Positions 21,240 to 31,943 of a stretch of 64,000 bases of DNA are shown piece after piece. Both the position numbers and the translations under genes were made by a program. This DNA is from Microbacterium sp. ABRD28 (GTDB taxonomy: Bacteria; Actinomycetota; Actinomycetes; Actinomycetales; Microbacteriaceae), in contig NZ_CP031015.1 of assembly GCF_003850245.1 (NCBI RefSeq), positions 2,170,001-2,234,000 on the forward strand, given 5' to 3'. The stretch's first letter is position 1, and the number at the start of each line of letters is the position of its first letter. The notes beneath the pieces were generated by a model. It was not told the origin of the DNA and searched no databases. It worked only from the letters and a program-made list of their open reading frames with translations.

Positions 21240-21267
21240 TTGCACCCCTCGCGTGCTCACCTAGGGT
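21240..21267 (+). promoter_or_regulatory. Leaderless promoter of the M3 peptidase gene
   Basis: -35 TTGCAC (21240-21245), 16-nt spacer, -10 TAGGGT (21262-21267), then 6 nt (GGAGAG) to ATG 21274. The GGAGAG could instead act as a very close Shine-Dalgarno sequence. Confidence 0.55.
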
Positions 21268-21273
21268 GGAGAG

Positions 21274-23325
21274 ATGACCGACGCCAACCCGCTGCTCGCA
21301 CCCTCATCCCTGCCCTACGGATTGCCGGACTACCGCCGCATCGCGGCCGCCGATTACCTCCCCGCGTTCCGCGCCGCGTTCGCAGCGCACCGAGAAGAGG
21401 TCGCGCGCATCGCTGCGGATCCCTCCGAGGCCACGTTCGCGAACACCTTCGTCGCACTGGAGGAATCGGGTCATCTTCTCGGCGACATCGCCCGCACGTT
21501 CTACACCGTCTCCTCCGCCGACGCCACCGATGACATCCAGGCGGTCGAGCAGGAGCTCGCTCCCCTCATGGCGGCGCATCAGGACGCCATCCAGCTCGAC
21601 CCCGCCCTCTACGCGCGCGTGCGCCACGTGTACGACCGTCGCCAGAACGAAGACCTGACACCCGAAGACCTGTATCTGGTCGAACGGCGCTATCGCGAGA
21701 TGACCCACGCAGGTGCGGCGCTGGAAGACGAGGCGAAAGAGCGACTGACCCAGCTCAATCAGCGACTGTCGACTCTCACGACGACCTTCGAGAAGAACCT
21801 GCTGGCGGACACGAACGACCTCGCGGTGGTGTTCGACGACGAGTCGGAGCTCGATGGCCTCACGGAGGGGGAACTCTCCGCGGCCGCCCGGGCCGCCGCA
21901 GACCGGGGTATGGAGGGGAAGTACGTCGTGACCCTCACCCTGTTCACGGGCCACCCCTATCTCTCGACCCTGACCGATCGCGAGAGTCGGCGTCGCATCA
22001 TGGCCGCGTCGCAGGCACGAGGCTCCCGCGGGAATGCCAACGACAATCAGGAAGTGCTGCGCGAGATCGTGCGCTTGCGCGCCGAGCGCGCCAAGCTCCT
22101 CGGGTACGACTCCCACGCGGCATACGTCACAGCGGACGAGACCGCCGGGTCCCCCGAGGCCGTGCGCGAGCTGCTGTTCCGGTTGGCCGGACCGGCCGCC
22201 CGCAACGCTCGACGGGAGCAGGACGCCCTCCAGAAGATCATCGACGCGTCCGGCGAATCGTTTCCGCTGGCCGCGCACGATTGGGCCTTCTACACCGAAC
22301 GCGTGCGCGAAGCGGAGTACGACCTCGACCGGGCGGCGCTTCGACCCTGGTTCGAGGCCGAGCGGGTTCTGCAGGACGGCGTGTTCCGGGCCGCCACCGA
22401 CCTCTTCGGCGTGAGCTTCACCGAGCGACCCGACCTTCCCGCCTACCACCCCGAGGCGAGGGTGTTCGAGGTCCACGACGCCGACGGCACCCCCGTCGGG
22501 CTCTACATCCTCGATCTCTACACCCGCGACACCAAGCGAGGCGGCGCGTGGATGAACTCGATCGTGGTGCAGTCGCGCCTGCGAGGCACGGCGGCCGTGG
22601 TGGTGAACAACCTCAACGTTCCCCAACCCTCCCCCGGGCAGCCGACGCTTCTCACGCTTGACGAGGTCACCACGCTCTTCCACGAGTTCGGCCACGCCCT
22701 GCACGGCCTTTTCGCGACGGTGACCTACCCGTCCTTCGGAGGCACGAACGTCTTCCGCGACTTCGTCGAGTTTCCGAGCCAGGTCAACGAGATGTGGATC
22801 TACTGGCCCGAGATCCTCAGCTCGTACGCCCGTCACGTCGACACCGACGAGCCGCTGCCCGCAGACGTCGTCGAGAGAATGCACGCATCAGAGGCGTTCA
22901 ACCAGGGCTTCTCGACCAGCGAATACCTGGCGGCGTCCTGGATCGACCAGGCTTGGCACCGGCTCGGAGCCGATGCCGCGGCCGAGGACCTCGACGTGGC
23001 GGATTTCGAAGCAGGAGCGCTGGCGGAGATCGGCCTGGACGATCCCGCGGTCCCGACCCGCTACTCCTCGACCTACTTCGCTCACGTCTTCTCCGGCGGC
23101 TACAGCGCCGGGTACTACTCCTACATCTGGAGCGAGGTGCTCGACGCCGACACGGTGGAGTGGTTCCGAGAGAACGGCGGGCTCACCCGCGCTAACGGCG
23201 ATCGCTTCCGGCAGCGGCTGCTCGGGGTGGGCGGTTCGAAGGATCCGCTCGAGGCCTATCGGGATTTCCGCGGCCGGGATGCCGACATCGCGCCTCTGCT
23301 GCGACGCCGCGGCCTCGCCGCGTGA
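21274..23325 (+). CDS. M3 family zinc metallopeptidase (oligopeptidase A / peptidyl-dipeptidase Dcp type)
   Basis: Cytosolic peptidase that trims short peptides. 683 residues. The zinc site HEFGH is at 470-474 in TLFHEFGHALHGLF; the downstream FRDFVEFPSQVNEMW segment should supply the glutamate ligand, and GYYSYIWSEVLDADTVEWF is the conserved M3 C-terminal segment. No signal peptide is seen. It diverges from the ArsR-like operon and shares its 91-bp control region. Dcp and OpdA-type cannot be separated from sequence reading alone. Confidence 0.93.
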   Translation: MTDANPLLAPSSLPYGLPDYRRIAAADYLPAFRAAFAAHREEVARIAADPSEATFANTFVALEESGHLLGDIARTFYTVSSADATDDIQAVEQELAPLMAAHQDAIQLDPALYARVRHVYDRRQNEDLTPEDLYLVERRYREMTHAGAALEDEAKERLTQLNQRLSTLTTTFEKNLLADTNDLAVVFDDESELDGLTEGELSAAARAAADRGMEGKYVVTLTLFTGHPYLSTLTDRESRRRIMAASQARGSRGNANDNQEVLREIVRLRAERAKLLGYDSHAAYVTADETAGSPEAVRELLFRLAGPAARNARREQDALQKIIDASGESFPLAAHDWAFYTERVREAEYDLDRAALRPWFEAERVLQDGVFRAATDLFGVSFTERPDLPAYHPEARVFEVHDADGTPVGLYILDLYTRDTKRGGAWMNSIVVQSRLRGTAAVVVNNLNVPQPSPGQPTLLTLDEVTTLFHEFGHALHGLFATVTYPSFGGTNVFRDFVEFPSQVNEMWIYWPEILSSYARHVDTDEPLPADVVERMHASEAFNQGFSTSEYLAASWIDQAWHRLGADAAAEDLDVADFEAGALAEIGLDDPAVPTRYSSTYFAHVFSGGYSAGYYSYIWSEVLDADTVEWFRENGGLTRANGDRFRQRLLGVGGSKDPLEAYRDFRGRDADIAPLLRRRGLAA

Positions 23326-23364
23326 GTTCAGCGCACGTGTGAGCTGAGTGCGGTGTCCGCGCGG

Positions 23365-24369
23365 TCAGTCCGCCGACACCGCCTCAGCCGCGGCGGCCGC
23401 CGGCCGTCCCAGCACCTGGTCCATGAGGTCACGGGTGCGCGCGAAGGTGCGGACGGCGACATTGGCGAGGCCGGTGACCGTGGTGCCGGATGCGGCGTGG
23501 CGTCTGCTCACCGCCGTGACGCCGTGGTCGCCTCCGGCCATGACGAGATCGTCGCCGTCGATCCACACGCCACGACCGTAGCCGAGCCCGTCGCCGGTGT
23601 CGGCGGTCGTCGGCGTGATGAGAAGATCCACACCAGTTCGGCTCAGGATGCGCCCGGCGAACAGCGCCTCCCAGAAGCGGTGGAGGTCGGCGACCGTCGA
23701 AAAGGCGCCACCGTCTCCCGACCCCACGACGGGGAGCGCGAACACGTTCGTCCGTCCGTCGTCACGGTACCCGGTGGCTGTGCCCGGCGGCAGGTGATCG
23801 GACCGAGGGAACCCTGAATCCGTCATGCCCGCAGCCTGGAAGACGCGAGTCTCGACGAGCTCGGCGAACGAGCTACCGGAGGCGCGTTCGGCCAGGACGG
23901 CAAGCAGGACGTAGCCGCTGTTGCAGTAGGAGAACCGCTCCCCCGCGGGGAATTTGGTGGGGTGCCCGTCGAGGAGGGGAAGGTAGGCCGGCGTCGAGTC
24001 GAGCTGCTGGACGGGAATCGGAAGCGGCGCCAGGGCGTCGACCTCTTCGTCGAGGTAGTCGCCTATCCCGGACGTGTGGGTCAAGAGGTGATCGATCGTG
24101 ACGTCGGGCGCGACCAGCGGGAGGTCGCCTCCGAGGATGTCGCGTGCCCGCGTCCCCCGGGACAGCGAACCGTCGTCGACCAACGCGAGGACGGTGGCCG
24201 CGGTGAACATCTTCGTGCCGCTTGCCAGCCCGAATCGGGTGGCGACGGTGTTCGGCGTCTCCGAGGTGCGGTCGGCGAGTCCCTCTGCCCACTCACCCAG
24301 CACCGCATCTCCACGTCGGAGACTGAGGACACCGCTGTAGTCGGCCAGCGACGGGGCGGGAAGACTCAT
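23365..24369 (-). CDS. Serine hydrolase of the beta-lactamase / PBP4* fold
   Basis: 334 residues. Ser50 starts the SGTK motif (50-53), nucleophile and general base of class C-like serine hydrolases; YCN at 148-150 is the second motif, and GGDHG near residue 288 occupies the third (HxG) position. Roles in the family range from esterase to D-aminopeptidase; substrate unknown. There is no signal peptide, so a cytosolic site is likely. Start ATG 24369 lies 13 nt after the clpX stop on the same strand, so it is probably cotranscribed with clpX. Confidence 0.85.
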   Translation of the reverse strand: MSLPAPSLADYSGVLSLRRGDAVLGEWAEGLADRTSETPNTVATRFGLASGTKMFTAATVLALVDDGSLSRGTRARDILGGDLPLVAPDVTIDHLLTHTSGIGDYLDEEVDALAPLPIPVQQLDSTPAYLPLLDGHPTKFPAGERFSYCNSGYVLLAVLAERASGSSFAELVETRVFQAAGMTDSGFPRSDHLPPGTATGYRDDGRTNVFALPVVGSGDGGAFSTVADLHRFWEALFAGRILSRTGVDLLITPTTADTGDGLGYGRGVWIDGDDLVMAGGDHGVTAVSRRHAASGTTVTGLANVAVRTFARTRDLMDQVLGRPAAAAAEAVSAD

Positions 24370-24382
24370 CGCACGCGGCAGG

Positions 24383-25651
<1,269 letters not shown>

Positions 25652-25701
25652 TGCGGCTCCTCTTCGTCGCCCCGGGGATGCCTCCCCCGTCGTCACCGTC
25701 G

Positions 25702-25707
25702 AGCCTA
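25702..25707 (-). promoter_or_regulatory. -10 candidate TAGGCT upstream of clpX
   Basis: TAGGCT on the minus strand in the 148-bp clpP2-clpX gap would give a leader of about 45 nt that includes the clpX Shine-Dalgarno sequence. This would let clpX be expressed separately from clpP1P2. No strong -35. Confidence 0.35.
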
Positions 25708-25799
25708 ACCTCTGCCGGGGACATGCGCGGGGATTGAGTCGGCGTGAACGCGGTGACGCCCCCGTCGCCGGAGCGCGAGGGCGTCACCGTTCGGGTCTG

Positions 25800-26483
25800 T
25801 CAGCGGGTCAGCGCCGGGGCCCCGGCCGTCCGCTTCCGCGTGGTGAGGACCTGATCGACGAGGCCGTACGTCACCGCGTCCTCGGCCGAGAGGATCTTGT
25901 CGCGGTCGATGTCCTTGTTCACCTCGTCGACGGACTTGTTCGAGTGGGCTGCGAGGGTCTGCTCGAGCCAGGTGCGCATCCGCATGATCTCCGCGGCCTG
26001 GATCTCGATGTCCGAGGCCTGGCCGTGACCGGCCTCACCCATCGCAGGCTGGTGGATCAGGATGCGGGCGTTGGGCAACGCCAGACGCTTGCCCGGTGCC
26101 CCCGCTGCGAGCAGGACCGCCGCGGCCGACGCCGCCTGACCCAGAACGACGGTCTGGATCTGCGGCGAGACGTACTGCATCGTGTCGTAGATCGCGGTCA
26201 TGGCCGTGAACGAGCCGCCGGGCGAGTTGATGTACATCACGATGTCTCGGTCGGGATCCTGGCTCTCCAGCACGAGGAGCTGGGCCATGACGTCATCGGC
26301 GGACGCGTCGTCGACCTGGACGCCGAGGAAGATCACGCGATCCTCGAAGAGCTTGTTGTACGGGTCCTGTCGCTTGTAGCCGTACGCCGTGCGCTCCTCG
26401 AACTGAGGCAGGACGTAGCGGTTGCCGGGCATCTGAAGGCCCTGCGGCGCCGACGGGGCGCCTCCGAAGGTGGGGGTCTGCAT
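25800..26483 (-). CDS. clpP2: ATP-dependent Clp protease proteolytic subunit 2
   Basis: Serine peptidase ring subunit; in actinobacteria ClpP1 and ClpP2 form mixed tetradecamers. 227 residues. Catalytic Ser119 in GQAASAAAV and His144 in ILIHQPA; the Asp is expected in the DIDRDKIL segment (about 191-198). MYINSPGGS at 83-91. The N terminus (about 1-35) is longer than in ClpP1, with a possible propeptide. Chosen start ATG 26483 lies 29 nt after the clpP1 stop. Confidence 0.95.
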   Translation of the reverse strand: MQTPTFGGAPSAPQGLQMPGNRYVLPQFEERTAYGYKRQDPYNKLFEDRVIFLGVQVDDASADDVMAQLLVLESQDPDRDIVMYINSPGGSFTAMTAIYDTMQYVSPQIQTVVLGQAASAAAVLLAAGAPGKRLALPNARILIHQPAMGEAGHGQASDIEIQAAEIMRMRTWLEQTLAAHSNKSVDEVNKDIDRDKILSAEDAVTYGLVDQVLTTRKRTAGAPALTR

Positions 26484-26512
26484 TCCTACTTCTCTCTCTT
26501 TCGCCGTCGAGC

Positions 26513-27103
26513 TCAGCTGTCGGTGGCGGTTCCGCCGCCACCGATGACGTCGGTCGCGGACTCGCGGATGTGGTCGACGAAGCCGTACTCGAGCGCCTCT
26601 TCGGCGCCGAACCACCGGTCCCGGTCACCGTCGGCATTGATCTGCTCGACCGTCTTGCCCGTCTGCTTGGCCGTGATCTCGGCGAGGCGCTTCTTCATGT
26701 CGAGGATGAGCTGCGCCTGCGTCTGGATGTCGCTCGCGGTGCCGCCGAAGCCGCCGTGGGGCTGGTGGAGGAGGACGCGGGCATTGGGCGTGATGTAGCG
26801 CTTGCCCTTGGTGCCCGCCGTGAGCAGCAGCTGGCCCATCGAGGCAGCCATCCCGATGCCGACGGTGACGATGTCGTTCGGCACGAACTGCATGGTGTCG
26901 TAGATCGCCATTCCGGCCGTGATCGAGCCGCCGGGCGAGTTGATGTAGAGGTAGATGTCCTTCTCGGAGTCCTCCGCGGCGAGAAGCAGGATCTTGGCGC
27001 AGATCTCGTTGGCGTTCTCGTCACGCACCTCCGACCCCAGCCAGATGATGCGGTCCTTGAGCAGCCTGTCGAAGACGCTCGTCGCGACAAGTGGTTCGGC
27101 CAT
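26513..27103 (-). CDS. clpP1: ATP-dependent Clp protease proteolytic subunit 1
   Basis: Partner subunit of ClpP2. 196 residues. Ser88 in GMAASMGQ, His113 in LLHQPHGG and the [13 protein letters not shown] segment supply the triad; LYINSPGGS at 52-60. AGGAG lies 6 nt before ATG 27103. First gene of the clpP1-clpP2(-clpX) set. A strong terminator separates it from tig, so it has its own promoter in the 27104-27221 interval. Confidence 0.96.
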   Translation of the reverse strand: MAEPLVATSVFDRLLKDRIIWLGSEVRDENANEICAKILLLAAEDSEKDIYLYINSPGGSITAGMAIYDTMQFVPNDIVTVGIGMAASMGQLLLTAGTKGKRYITPNARVLLHQPHGGFGGTASDIQTQAQLILDMKKRLAEITAKQTGKTVEQINADGDRDRWFGAEEALEYGFVDHIRESATDVIGGGGTATDS

Positions 27104-27221
27104 GTGTACTCCTGTTTCCGTGGTCGTGTCCTCGAATCTACCGGCGCGTGAATCGCGCCCCGCCCGTGTTCGCCGTCGGCAGATCGAGCGCGTCGCGCCT
27201 GCGCCGAGCCGGCGTCGCCGG

Positions 27222-27269
27222 ACAGACGAGTGAGGGACGGATGCCGCGGCATCCGTCCCTCACTCCTGT
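27222..27269 (-). terminator. Strong stem-loop after tig (19-bp perfect repeat)
   Basis: GAGTGAGGGACGGATGCCG (27228-27246) is followed directly by its exact reverse complement (27247-27265), and ACAG/CTGT pairs extend the stem across a small bulge. It begins 16 nt after the tig stop. Typical GC-rich actinobacterial terminator without a U-run. Confidence 0.8.
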
Positions 27270-27281
27270 CGGCGTGTGCGC

Positions 27282-28715
27282 TTACTCGGCGGCGTCGGCC
27301 TTCTTCGCGCGGCTCTTGCGAGCGGGCTTCTTGGGGGCCTCGGCCTCCTCGGCGGCGATGACCTCATCGGCCTCGGCGGCGGCGTCAGCGATGTCCTCGG
27401 CCTCTTCGACCACCTCGTCCTCGGCGGTCTCCTCGTCCTCGAGCGCGACGAAGCCGGTCAGGTCGACCGTCTTGCCGTTGGTGTCGACGACGGTGACCTT
27501 GCCGAGAGCGACCGCGAGGGCCTTGTTGCGGGCGACCTCGCCGACCATGGCCGGGAGCTGGTTGCCCTGCTGCAGTGCGTTGATGAAGTCCTGCGGCGAC
27601 ATGCCGTACTGCGCCGACGACTGGATCAGGTACTGGGTGAGCTCGTCCTGCGAGACCTGCACCTCGTACTTCTCCACGATGGCATCCAGCAGCATCTGGG
27701 TGCGGAACTGCTTCTCGCTGGCCTCGGTGACCTCGGCACGGTGGACATCGTCCTCGAGACGACCCTCGCCCTCGAGGTGGTTGTGCACCTCGTCCTCGAT
27801 GAGCTGCTGCGGCACGGGGATCTCGGCGCCGGCCAGGAGCGTCTCGATGAGCTTGTCGCGGGCCGCAGACCCCTGGGTGAAGACCGACTGCTCGCCGGCA
27901 CGCTCGCGAAGGCTGTCGCGCAGTTCGGCGATCGTGTCGAACTCCGACGCCATCTGCGCGAAGTCGTCGTCCGCCTCGGGAAGCTCCCGCTCCTTGACCG
28001 CCTTGACGGTCACGGCGACCTCGGCCTCCTGGCCGGCGTTGTCGCCGCCGATCAGCGTGGAGCGGAAGGTCGTCTCCTCGCCTGCGGTCAGCGAGTCCAC
28101 GGCCTCGTCGATGCCTTCGAGCAGCTCGCCCGAGCCGACCTCGTACGACACGCCATCTGCACGATCGACCTCGTTGCCGTCGATCGTGGCGACGAGGTCG
28201 AGCTCGACGAAGTCGCCGGTGGCGGCCGGGCGGTCCACGGTCACCAGGGTGCCGAAGCGCGAGCGCAGCTTGTCGAGCTCGGCGTCCACAGCCGACTCGT
28301 CGACCTCGACGGCGTCGACCTCGATGGTCGTGCCCTCGAAGTCAGGAAGGTCGAACTCGGGCCGGACATCGACCTCGACGTCGACCAGCAGGTCGCCGCT
28401 GAAGTCCTTGGCGTCGGGCCACTCCACGACGTCGGCGCTCGGGCGACCCATGACGCGGATCTCGCTGGCGGTGACAGCCTCGCGATAGAACGCATCGAGC
28501 CCTTCGCTGACGGCGTGCTCGAGCACCGCGGTGCGCCCGACGCGCTGGTCGATGATCGGTGCGGGCACCTTCCCCTTGCGGAAGCCGGGGATCTGCACGT
28601 CCTGGGCGATGTGCTCGTAGGCGTGCGTGATGCTGGGCTTCAGCTCTTCGGGGCTGACCGCGATACGGAGCTTCACGCGAGTCGGGCTCAGCTTCTCGAC
28701 GGTGGTGGTGACCAT
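27282..28715 (-). CDS. tig: Trigger factor (ribosome-associated chaperone and PPIase)
   Basis: Binds ribosomal protein L23 and shields nascent chains. 477 residues from [20 protein letters not shown]. Ribosome-binding segment [11 protein letters not shown] at about 44-54 carries the family G-F-R-x-G-K signature; PPIase domain begins about residue 160 ([14 protein letters not shown]); the C-terminal chaperone arm follows. The last 50 residues are acidic ([15 protein letters not shown]) and end with a Lys/Arg-rich tail, as in other actinobacterial Tig. It sits beside the clp genes, as in many bacteria. Start chosen at the family N terminus. Confidence 0.97.
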   Translation of the reverse strand: MVTTTVEKLSPTRVKLRIAVSPEELKPSITHAYEHIAQDVQIPGFRKGKVPAPIIDQRVGRTAVLEHAVSEGLDAFYREAVTASEIRVMGRPSADVVEWPDAKDFSGDLLVDVEVDVRPEFDLPDFEGTTIEVDAVEVDESAVDAELDKLRSRFGTLVTVDRPAATGDFVELDLVATIDGNEVDRADGVSYEVGSGELLEGIDEAVDSLTAGEETTFRSTLIGGDNAGQEAEVAVTVKAVKERELPEADDDFAQMASEFDTIAELRDSLRERAGEQSVFTQGSAARDKLIETLLAGAEIPVPQQLIEDEVHNHLEGEGRLEDDVHRAEVTEASEKQFRTQMLLDAIVEKYEVQVSQDELTQYLIQSSAQYGMSPQDFINALQQGNQLPAMVGEVARNKALAVALGKVTVVDTNGKTVDLTGFVALEDEETAEDEVVEEAEDIADAAAEADEVIAAEEAEAPKKPARKSRAKKADAAE

Positions 28716-28785
28716 GCCTTGTGTCTCTCCTCGTCTGCCACCGCACGCGGACGCGTGGGCGTAGGTCTTCGTGATGGGGGGCCGA

Positions 28786-28862
28786 TGGTCGGGGCGACAG
28801 GATTTGAACCTGCGGCCTCCCGCTCCCAAAGCGGGCGCTCTACCAAGCTGAGCTACGCCCCG
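28786..28862 (-). tRNA. tRNA-Pro (TGG)
   Basis: Acceptor CGGGGCG (28862-28856) pairs with CGCCCCG (28796-28790), followed by discriminator A and encoded CCA. The D arm reads GCTC-AGCTTGGTA-GAGC; the anticodon loop TTTGGGA sits in a CCCGC/GCGGG stem, with anticodon TGG at 28828-28826. T arm GCAGG-TTCAAAT-CCTGT. 77 nt including CCA, complete cloverleaf. Confidence 0.96.
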
Positions 28863-28990
28863 GGCGGGTGCGCACGCACGCGTGCGCCGATCGGGCCTGT
28901 TGCAGTCTAGCCGACACTCCCGGAAGCCTCATCGACAGGACCCACCTCGCGCGTCCCCTAGACTGGAGGAACCGCGGATCTCTCCGCCGC

Positions 28991-29064
28991 GGGGATGTAG
29001 CTCAATGGTAGAGCCTCAGTCTTCCAAACTGATGGTGCGGGTTCGATTCCCGTCATCCCCTCCA
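28991..29064 (+). tRNA. tRNA-Gly (TCC)
   Basis: Acceptor GGGGATG (28991-28997) pairs with CATCCCC (29054-29060), then T and encoded CCA. The anticodon loop CTTCCAA has TCC at 29023-29025 in a TCAGT/ACTGA stem. T arm GCGGG-TTCGATT-CCCGT. Complete cloverleaf, 74 nt with CCA. CTAGACT about 30 nt upstream may be its -10. Confidence 0.95.
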
Positions 29065-29070
29065 TGGCCC

Positions 29071-29622
29071 TCAGAGGCCGCTCTCGCCGATCGATTCGGC
29101 CGCCCGGTGCGTCTCCAGGTGCTGCAGGTAGATCGCCGCGTTCCGCCGGATGGCCTCGCGCTCCTCCTCCGTGAGGGGCCTGCGCACCTGGGCGGGCACG
29201 CCCGCCACGAGCGACCCGGGCGGCACCACCGTGCCCTGCAGCACGACGGCCCCGGCCGCGACGAGGCATCCTGCGCCGATCTCCGCGCCCGAGAGCACCA
29301 CGCTCCCCATCCCGATGAGCGAGCCGTCGCCGATCGAGCATCCGTGCACGACCGCGTTGTGACCGACCGACACGTTCGCCCCCAGCACCACCGCGTGGTC
29401 GGCGTCGACGTGCACCGAGACGTTGTCCTGCAGATTGCTGCCCGGGCCGATGGTGATCGGAGCGCTGTCCCCGCGCACCACCGCGTTGTACCAGACGCTC
29501 GCGCCCTCCCCCAGCGTCACGGCGCCGATCACCCGCGCGCCCGCGGCGACGAACGCCGAATCAGGCAGCGACGGGCGCCGGTCGCCGAGGGAGAGGACGG
29601 ATGCCGCGGGGTCGATGCTCAT
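29071..29622 (-). CDS. Gamma carbonic anhydrase-like hexapeptide-repeat protein
   Basis: Left-handed beta-helix trimer of the gamma-CA/PaaY/YrdA group, 183 residues. Metal-binding histidines expected for the family are present at His71 (NVSVHVD), His88 (VGHNA) and His93 (VVHGC). Consecutive hexapeptide turns run from about 25 to 140 and an alpha-helix closes the C terminus (TEEEREAIRRNAAIYLQHLE). Whether it acts on CO2 or another substrate cannot be told. It lies 32 nt after the acyltransferase stop but has its own -10 in that gap. Confidence 0.9.
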   Translation of the reverse strand: MSIDPAASVLSLGDRRPSLPDSAFVAAGARVIGAVTLGEGASVWYNAVVRGDSAPITIGPGSNLQDNVSVHVDADHAVVLGANVSVGHNAVVHGCSIGDGSLIGMGSVVLSGAEIGAGCLVAAGAVVLQGTVVPPGSLVAGVPAQVRRPLTEEEREAIRRNAAIYLQHLETHRAAESIGESGL

Positions 29623-29629
29623 GCCAGGG

Positions 29630-29635
29630 AGCCTA
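29630..29635 (-). promoter_or_regulatory. -10 TAGGCT, leaderless promoter of the gamma-CA gene
   Basis: TAGGCT ends 7 nt before the ATG at 29622, and no Shine-Dalgarno sequence lies between. It is in the short gap after the acyltransferase stop, so the gene need not depend on readthrough. Confidence 0.45.
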
Positions 29636-29654
29636 GACGTCCTCGGGTCCGGGG

Positions 29655-31790
29655 TCAGCGAGCGGCGAGGGCGTCGCGAATGGCCGCTTCGTACCAGGGT
29701 TCGAGGGTGTCGGCGAAGGTGACCGTCAGGTGGTCCTGGTCGCGGTAGACGTTGGCTCCGCCCACCACGGGGCGACACACCTCGTCGTCGCAGAAGACAT
29801 CGGTGAAGTCCAGCAGGGTGACCCCGGCCATCCCCTCCGCCGCCTCGCGCAGCGGGTCGTCCGCAACGAGCACGTCGGCGCGCGGCCCGTCGCACTCGGA
29901 GGCGTCACGCGTGCGCAGGCATTTGTTCGGATCGGTCTCCCACACCGGGTTGTCCACCACCGTCACCACCGGTGTGCCGCGATCGATCACCTCGCTCCAC
30001 GCCTCGCGGTAGCCCGCGACCGCGGCGTCGCGGGACGAATCGAACCCGTCCGAGGCGTACGGGGTCGTCGCGAGGGCGGAGGTGAAGACGACATCGATCT
30101 CCCGGTCGGCGAGGGCGGAGGTGACGCCCTCGCGCCAGTCGGTGCACGCCGCACCGAAAGCGCCAGGCGTCGACAGGGGTGTGGTGTTCCAGGGGCACGC
30201 CCCCTTGAAGAAGGTCGTCAGGTGCCAGCCGTTGCGCTGCGCCATCCGCTCGAACGTGGGCAGGAGCTGGAAGGCGTGGCTATCGCCGATGAGGGCCACG
30301 CGCGGGGCGTCGTCGGCGTCGGAGCCGAACTCGCAGGACACCGGGCGGGAATCGTTCAGCTGCACGAAGCATTGATCGTCGGATGGTCGATCGGCCCCCG
30401 CGAAGCCCGGCGCCGGCAGGATCGTGTCGGGCGTCGCGGAGTCATCGCACGTCGGATCGAGGATCGATGCCGCACCGAAGCACTCCGGCGGGTTCTCACG
30501 CAGTTCCGCGAGGGCCCGCACACCGGCGTTGTAGGCGGGTGCGTTCACGGCCCAGGCGGCGCCCGCGGTGCTCGCCACCAGGAGCATCGCCGCCAGCGAC
30601 GCCCAGAGGGTGACCCGCGGCGGGCGTGAGGTCAGCACCTTCCAGCTGCGGAAGGGATCCTCGACGAAGGTCTTCGTCAGCCACGCGAGGACGAAGCAGA
30701 GCGCGAGCAGGGCGACGCGATGGTAGATCGTCAGTCCCCAGAACGGCACCGACGGCGCGATGATGATGAGCGGCCAGTGCCAGAGGTACAGCGAGTAGGA
30801 GATCCCCCCGATGAACTGCGCGGGACGCACCGAGAGCACACGGGTCGGGTACCACCAGCGGTCGGTGTTCGACGCCGCGATGATCAGGCCCGCGCCGAGC
30901 GTGGGCACAAGGGCGGCGTACCCGGGGAAGGGGGTCTGTCCGTCGTAGGCGAAGGTCGCCCAGAGGAGGGCGGCGATCCCCACCCAGCCCGCCACGAAGC
31001 TCGCCCCCGCGGAGCGCAGCCGCAGCAGCGGGACGAGCGCGATGAGGGCACCGACACCGAACTGCCACATCCGACCGAAGGTCACGAAGTAGGCCGGCGC
31101 GGGGTCGGTGATGGTGAAGACGACGCAGAAGACGAAGGATGCCGCCGAGACGACCGCCAGCACCGCGATGACGCTCCGGCGCACCGTGCCGCGCGCCCAC
31201 TTCACCGCCGCCCACGCAGCGAGGAGCATCAGCAGCGGCCAGATGACGTAGAACTGCTCCTCGAGCGAGAGCGACCAGTAGTGCTGGACGGTGGTGGGGT
31301 CGCCGCCGTTGTTGAGATAGTCCGCAGACGTGATCGCGAGGTACCAGTTCTCGACGTAGAAGGTCGATGCGAGGATCTCGCGCACCTCGTTCGGCAATGC
31401 CGAGGTCGGGGTGAGGTACGGGGTCATCGCGACCAGCGCGCAGAAGAGCAGCACGAGCAGGGATGCGGGAAGAAGTCGCCGAGCGCGTCTCGCCCAGAAC
31501 TGGCCTAGACGTACGGTGCCGGTGGCGGTGAGTTCCCGCATCAGGTGCGAGGTGATGAGGAAGCCCGAGATGACGAAGAAGATGTCCACGCCGATATAGC
31601 CGCCGGGGAAGCGCCCCGGCCAGAAGTGGTAGAGCACCACGCACAGCACGGCGATGGCGCGGAGCCCCTGCACGTGAGGAAGGAAGCGGGCAGGTTCGGC
31701 GTGCTCGGGTGAGCCCTGTGTGCGACGGCTGCGTCGCCCTTCGGCGTCGCCGGGCAGGCGCGGCTCGAGGGCGGGATCAGCGGATGGCAC
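29655..31790 (-). CDS. Acyltransferase-3 / SGNH hydrolase fusion (OafA/YrhL-like)
   Basis: Membrane O-acyltransferase expected to modify a cell-surface glycan, peptidoglycan or exopolysaccharide. From GTG 31790 it is 711 residues. Residues about 40-390 form the ten-helix acyltransferase-3 domain (LRAIAVLCVVLYHFWPGRFPG and IFFVISGFLIT are its first motifs, with the family His of LYHFW). After a linker, a C-terminal SGNH domain follows, with GDSH at about 501-504 and DQDH near residue 682 as catalytic Ser and Asp/His blocks. In-frame codons upstream run under the dps gene and were rejected. Target polymer unknown. Confidence 0.88.
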   Translation of the reverse strand: MPSADPALEPRLPGDAEGRRSRRTQGSPEHAEPARFLPHVQGLRAIAVLCVVLYHFWPGRFPGGYIGVDIFFVISGFLITSHLMRELTATGTVRLGQFWARRARRLLPASLLVLLFCALVAMTPYLTPTSALPNEVREILASTFYVENWYLAITSADYLNNGGDPTTVQHYWSLSLEEQFYVIWPLLMLLAAWAAVKWARGTVRRSVIAVLAVVSAASFVFCVVFTITDPAPAYFVTFGRMWQFGVGALIALVPLLRLRSAGASFVAGWVGIAALLWATFAYDGQTPFPGYAALVPTLGAGLIIAASNTDRWWYPTRVLSVRPAQFIGGISYSLYLWHWPLIIIAPSVPFWGLTIYHRVALLALCFVLAWLTKTFVEDPFRSWKVLTSRPPRVTLWASLAAMLLVASTAGAAWAVNAPAYNAGVRALAELRENPPECFGAASILDPTCDDSATPDTILPAPGFAGADRPSDDQCFVQLNDSRPVSCEFGSDADDAPRVALIGDSHAFQLLPTFERMAQRNGWHLTTFFKGACPWNTTPLSTPGAFGAACTDWREGVTSALADREIDVVFTSALATTPYASDGFDSSRDAAVAGYREAWSEVIDRGTPVVTVVDNPVWETDPNKCLRTRDASECDGPRADVLVADDPLREAAEGMAGVTLLDFTDVFCDDEVCRPVVGGANVYRDQDHLTVTFADTLEPWYEAAIRDALAAR

Positions 31791-31869
31791 GGTAAGACGG
31801 TAACCCCTGACGGCAGCCGGCTTGCTCAGCGACCTGCCAGTGTGACGGGTTAGCGGAGCCTTCTCTTGC

Positions 31870-31897
31870 TTGCGGAATAGGGGGCGCGCACTAGCGT
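31870..31897 (+). promoter_or_regulatory. Promoter of dps
   Basis: -35 TTGCGG (31870-31875), 16-nt spacer, -10 TAGCGT (31892-31897). It gives a leader of about 40 nt that ends with the GGGAG ribosome binding site before ATG 31944. Confidence 0.5.
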
Positions 31898-31943
31898 TGG
31901 GTTCACTGGACCGCCGCGTGGCGGTTCGAAGGGAGCCGACAGA

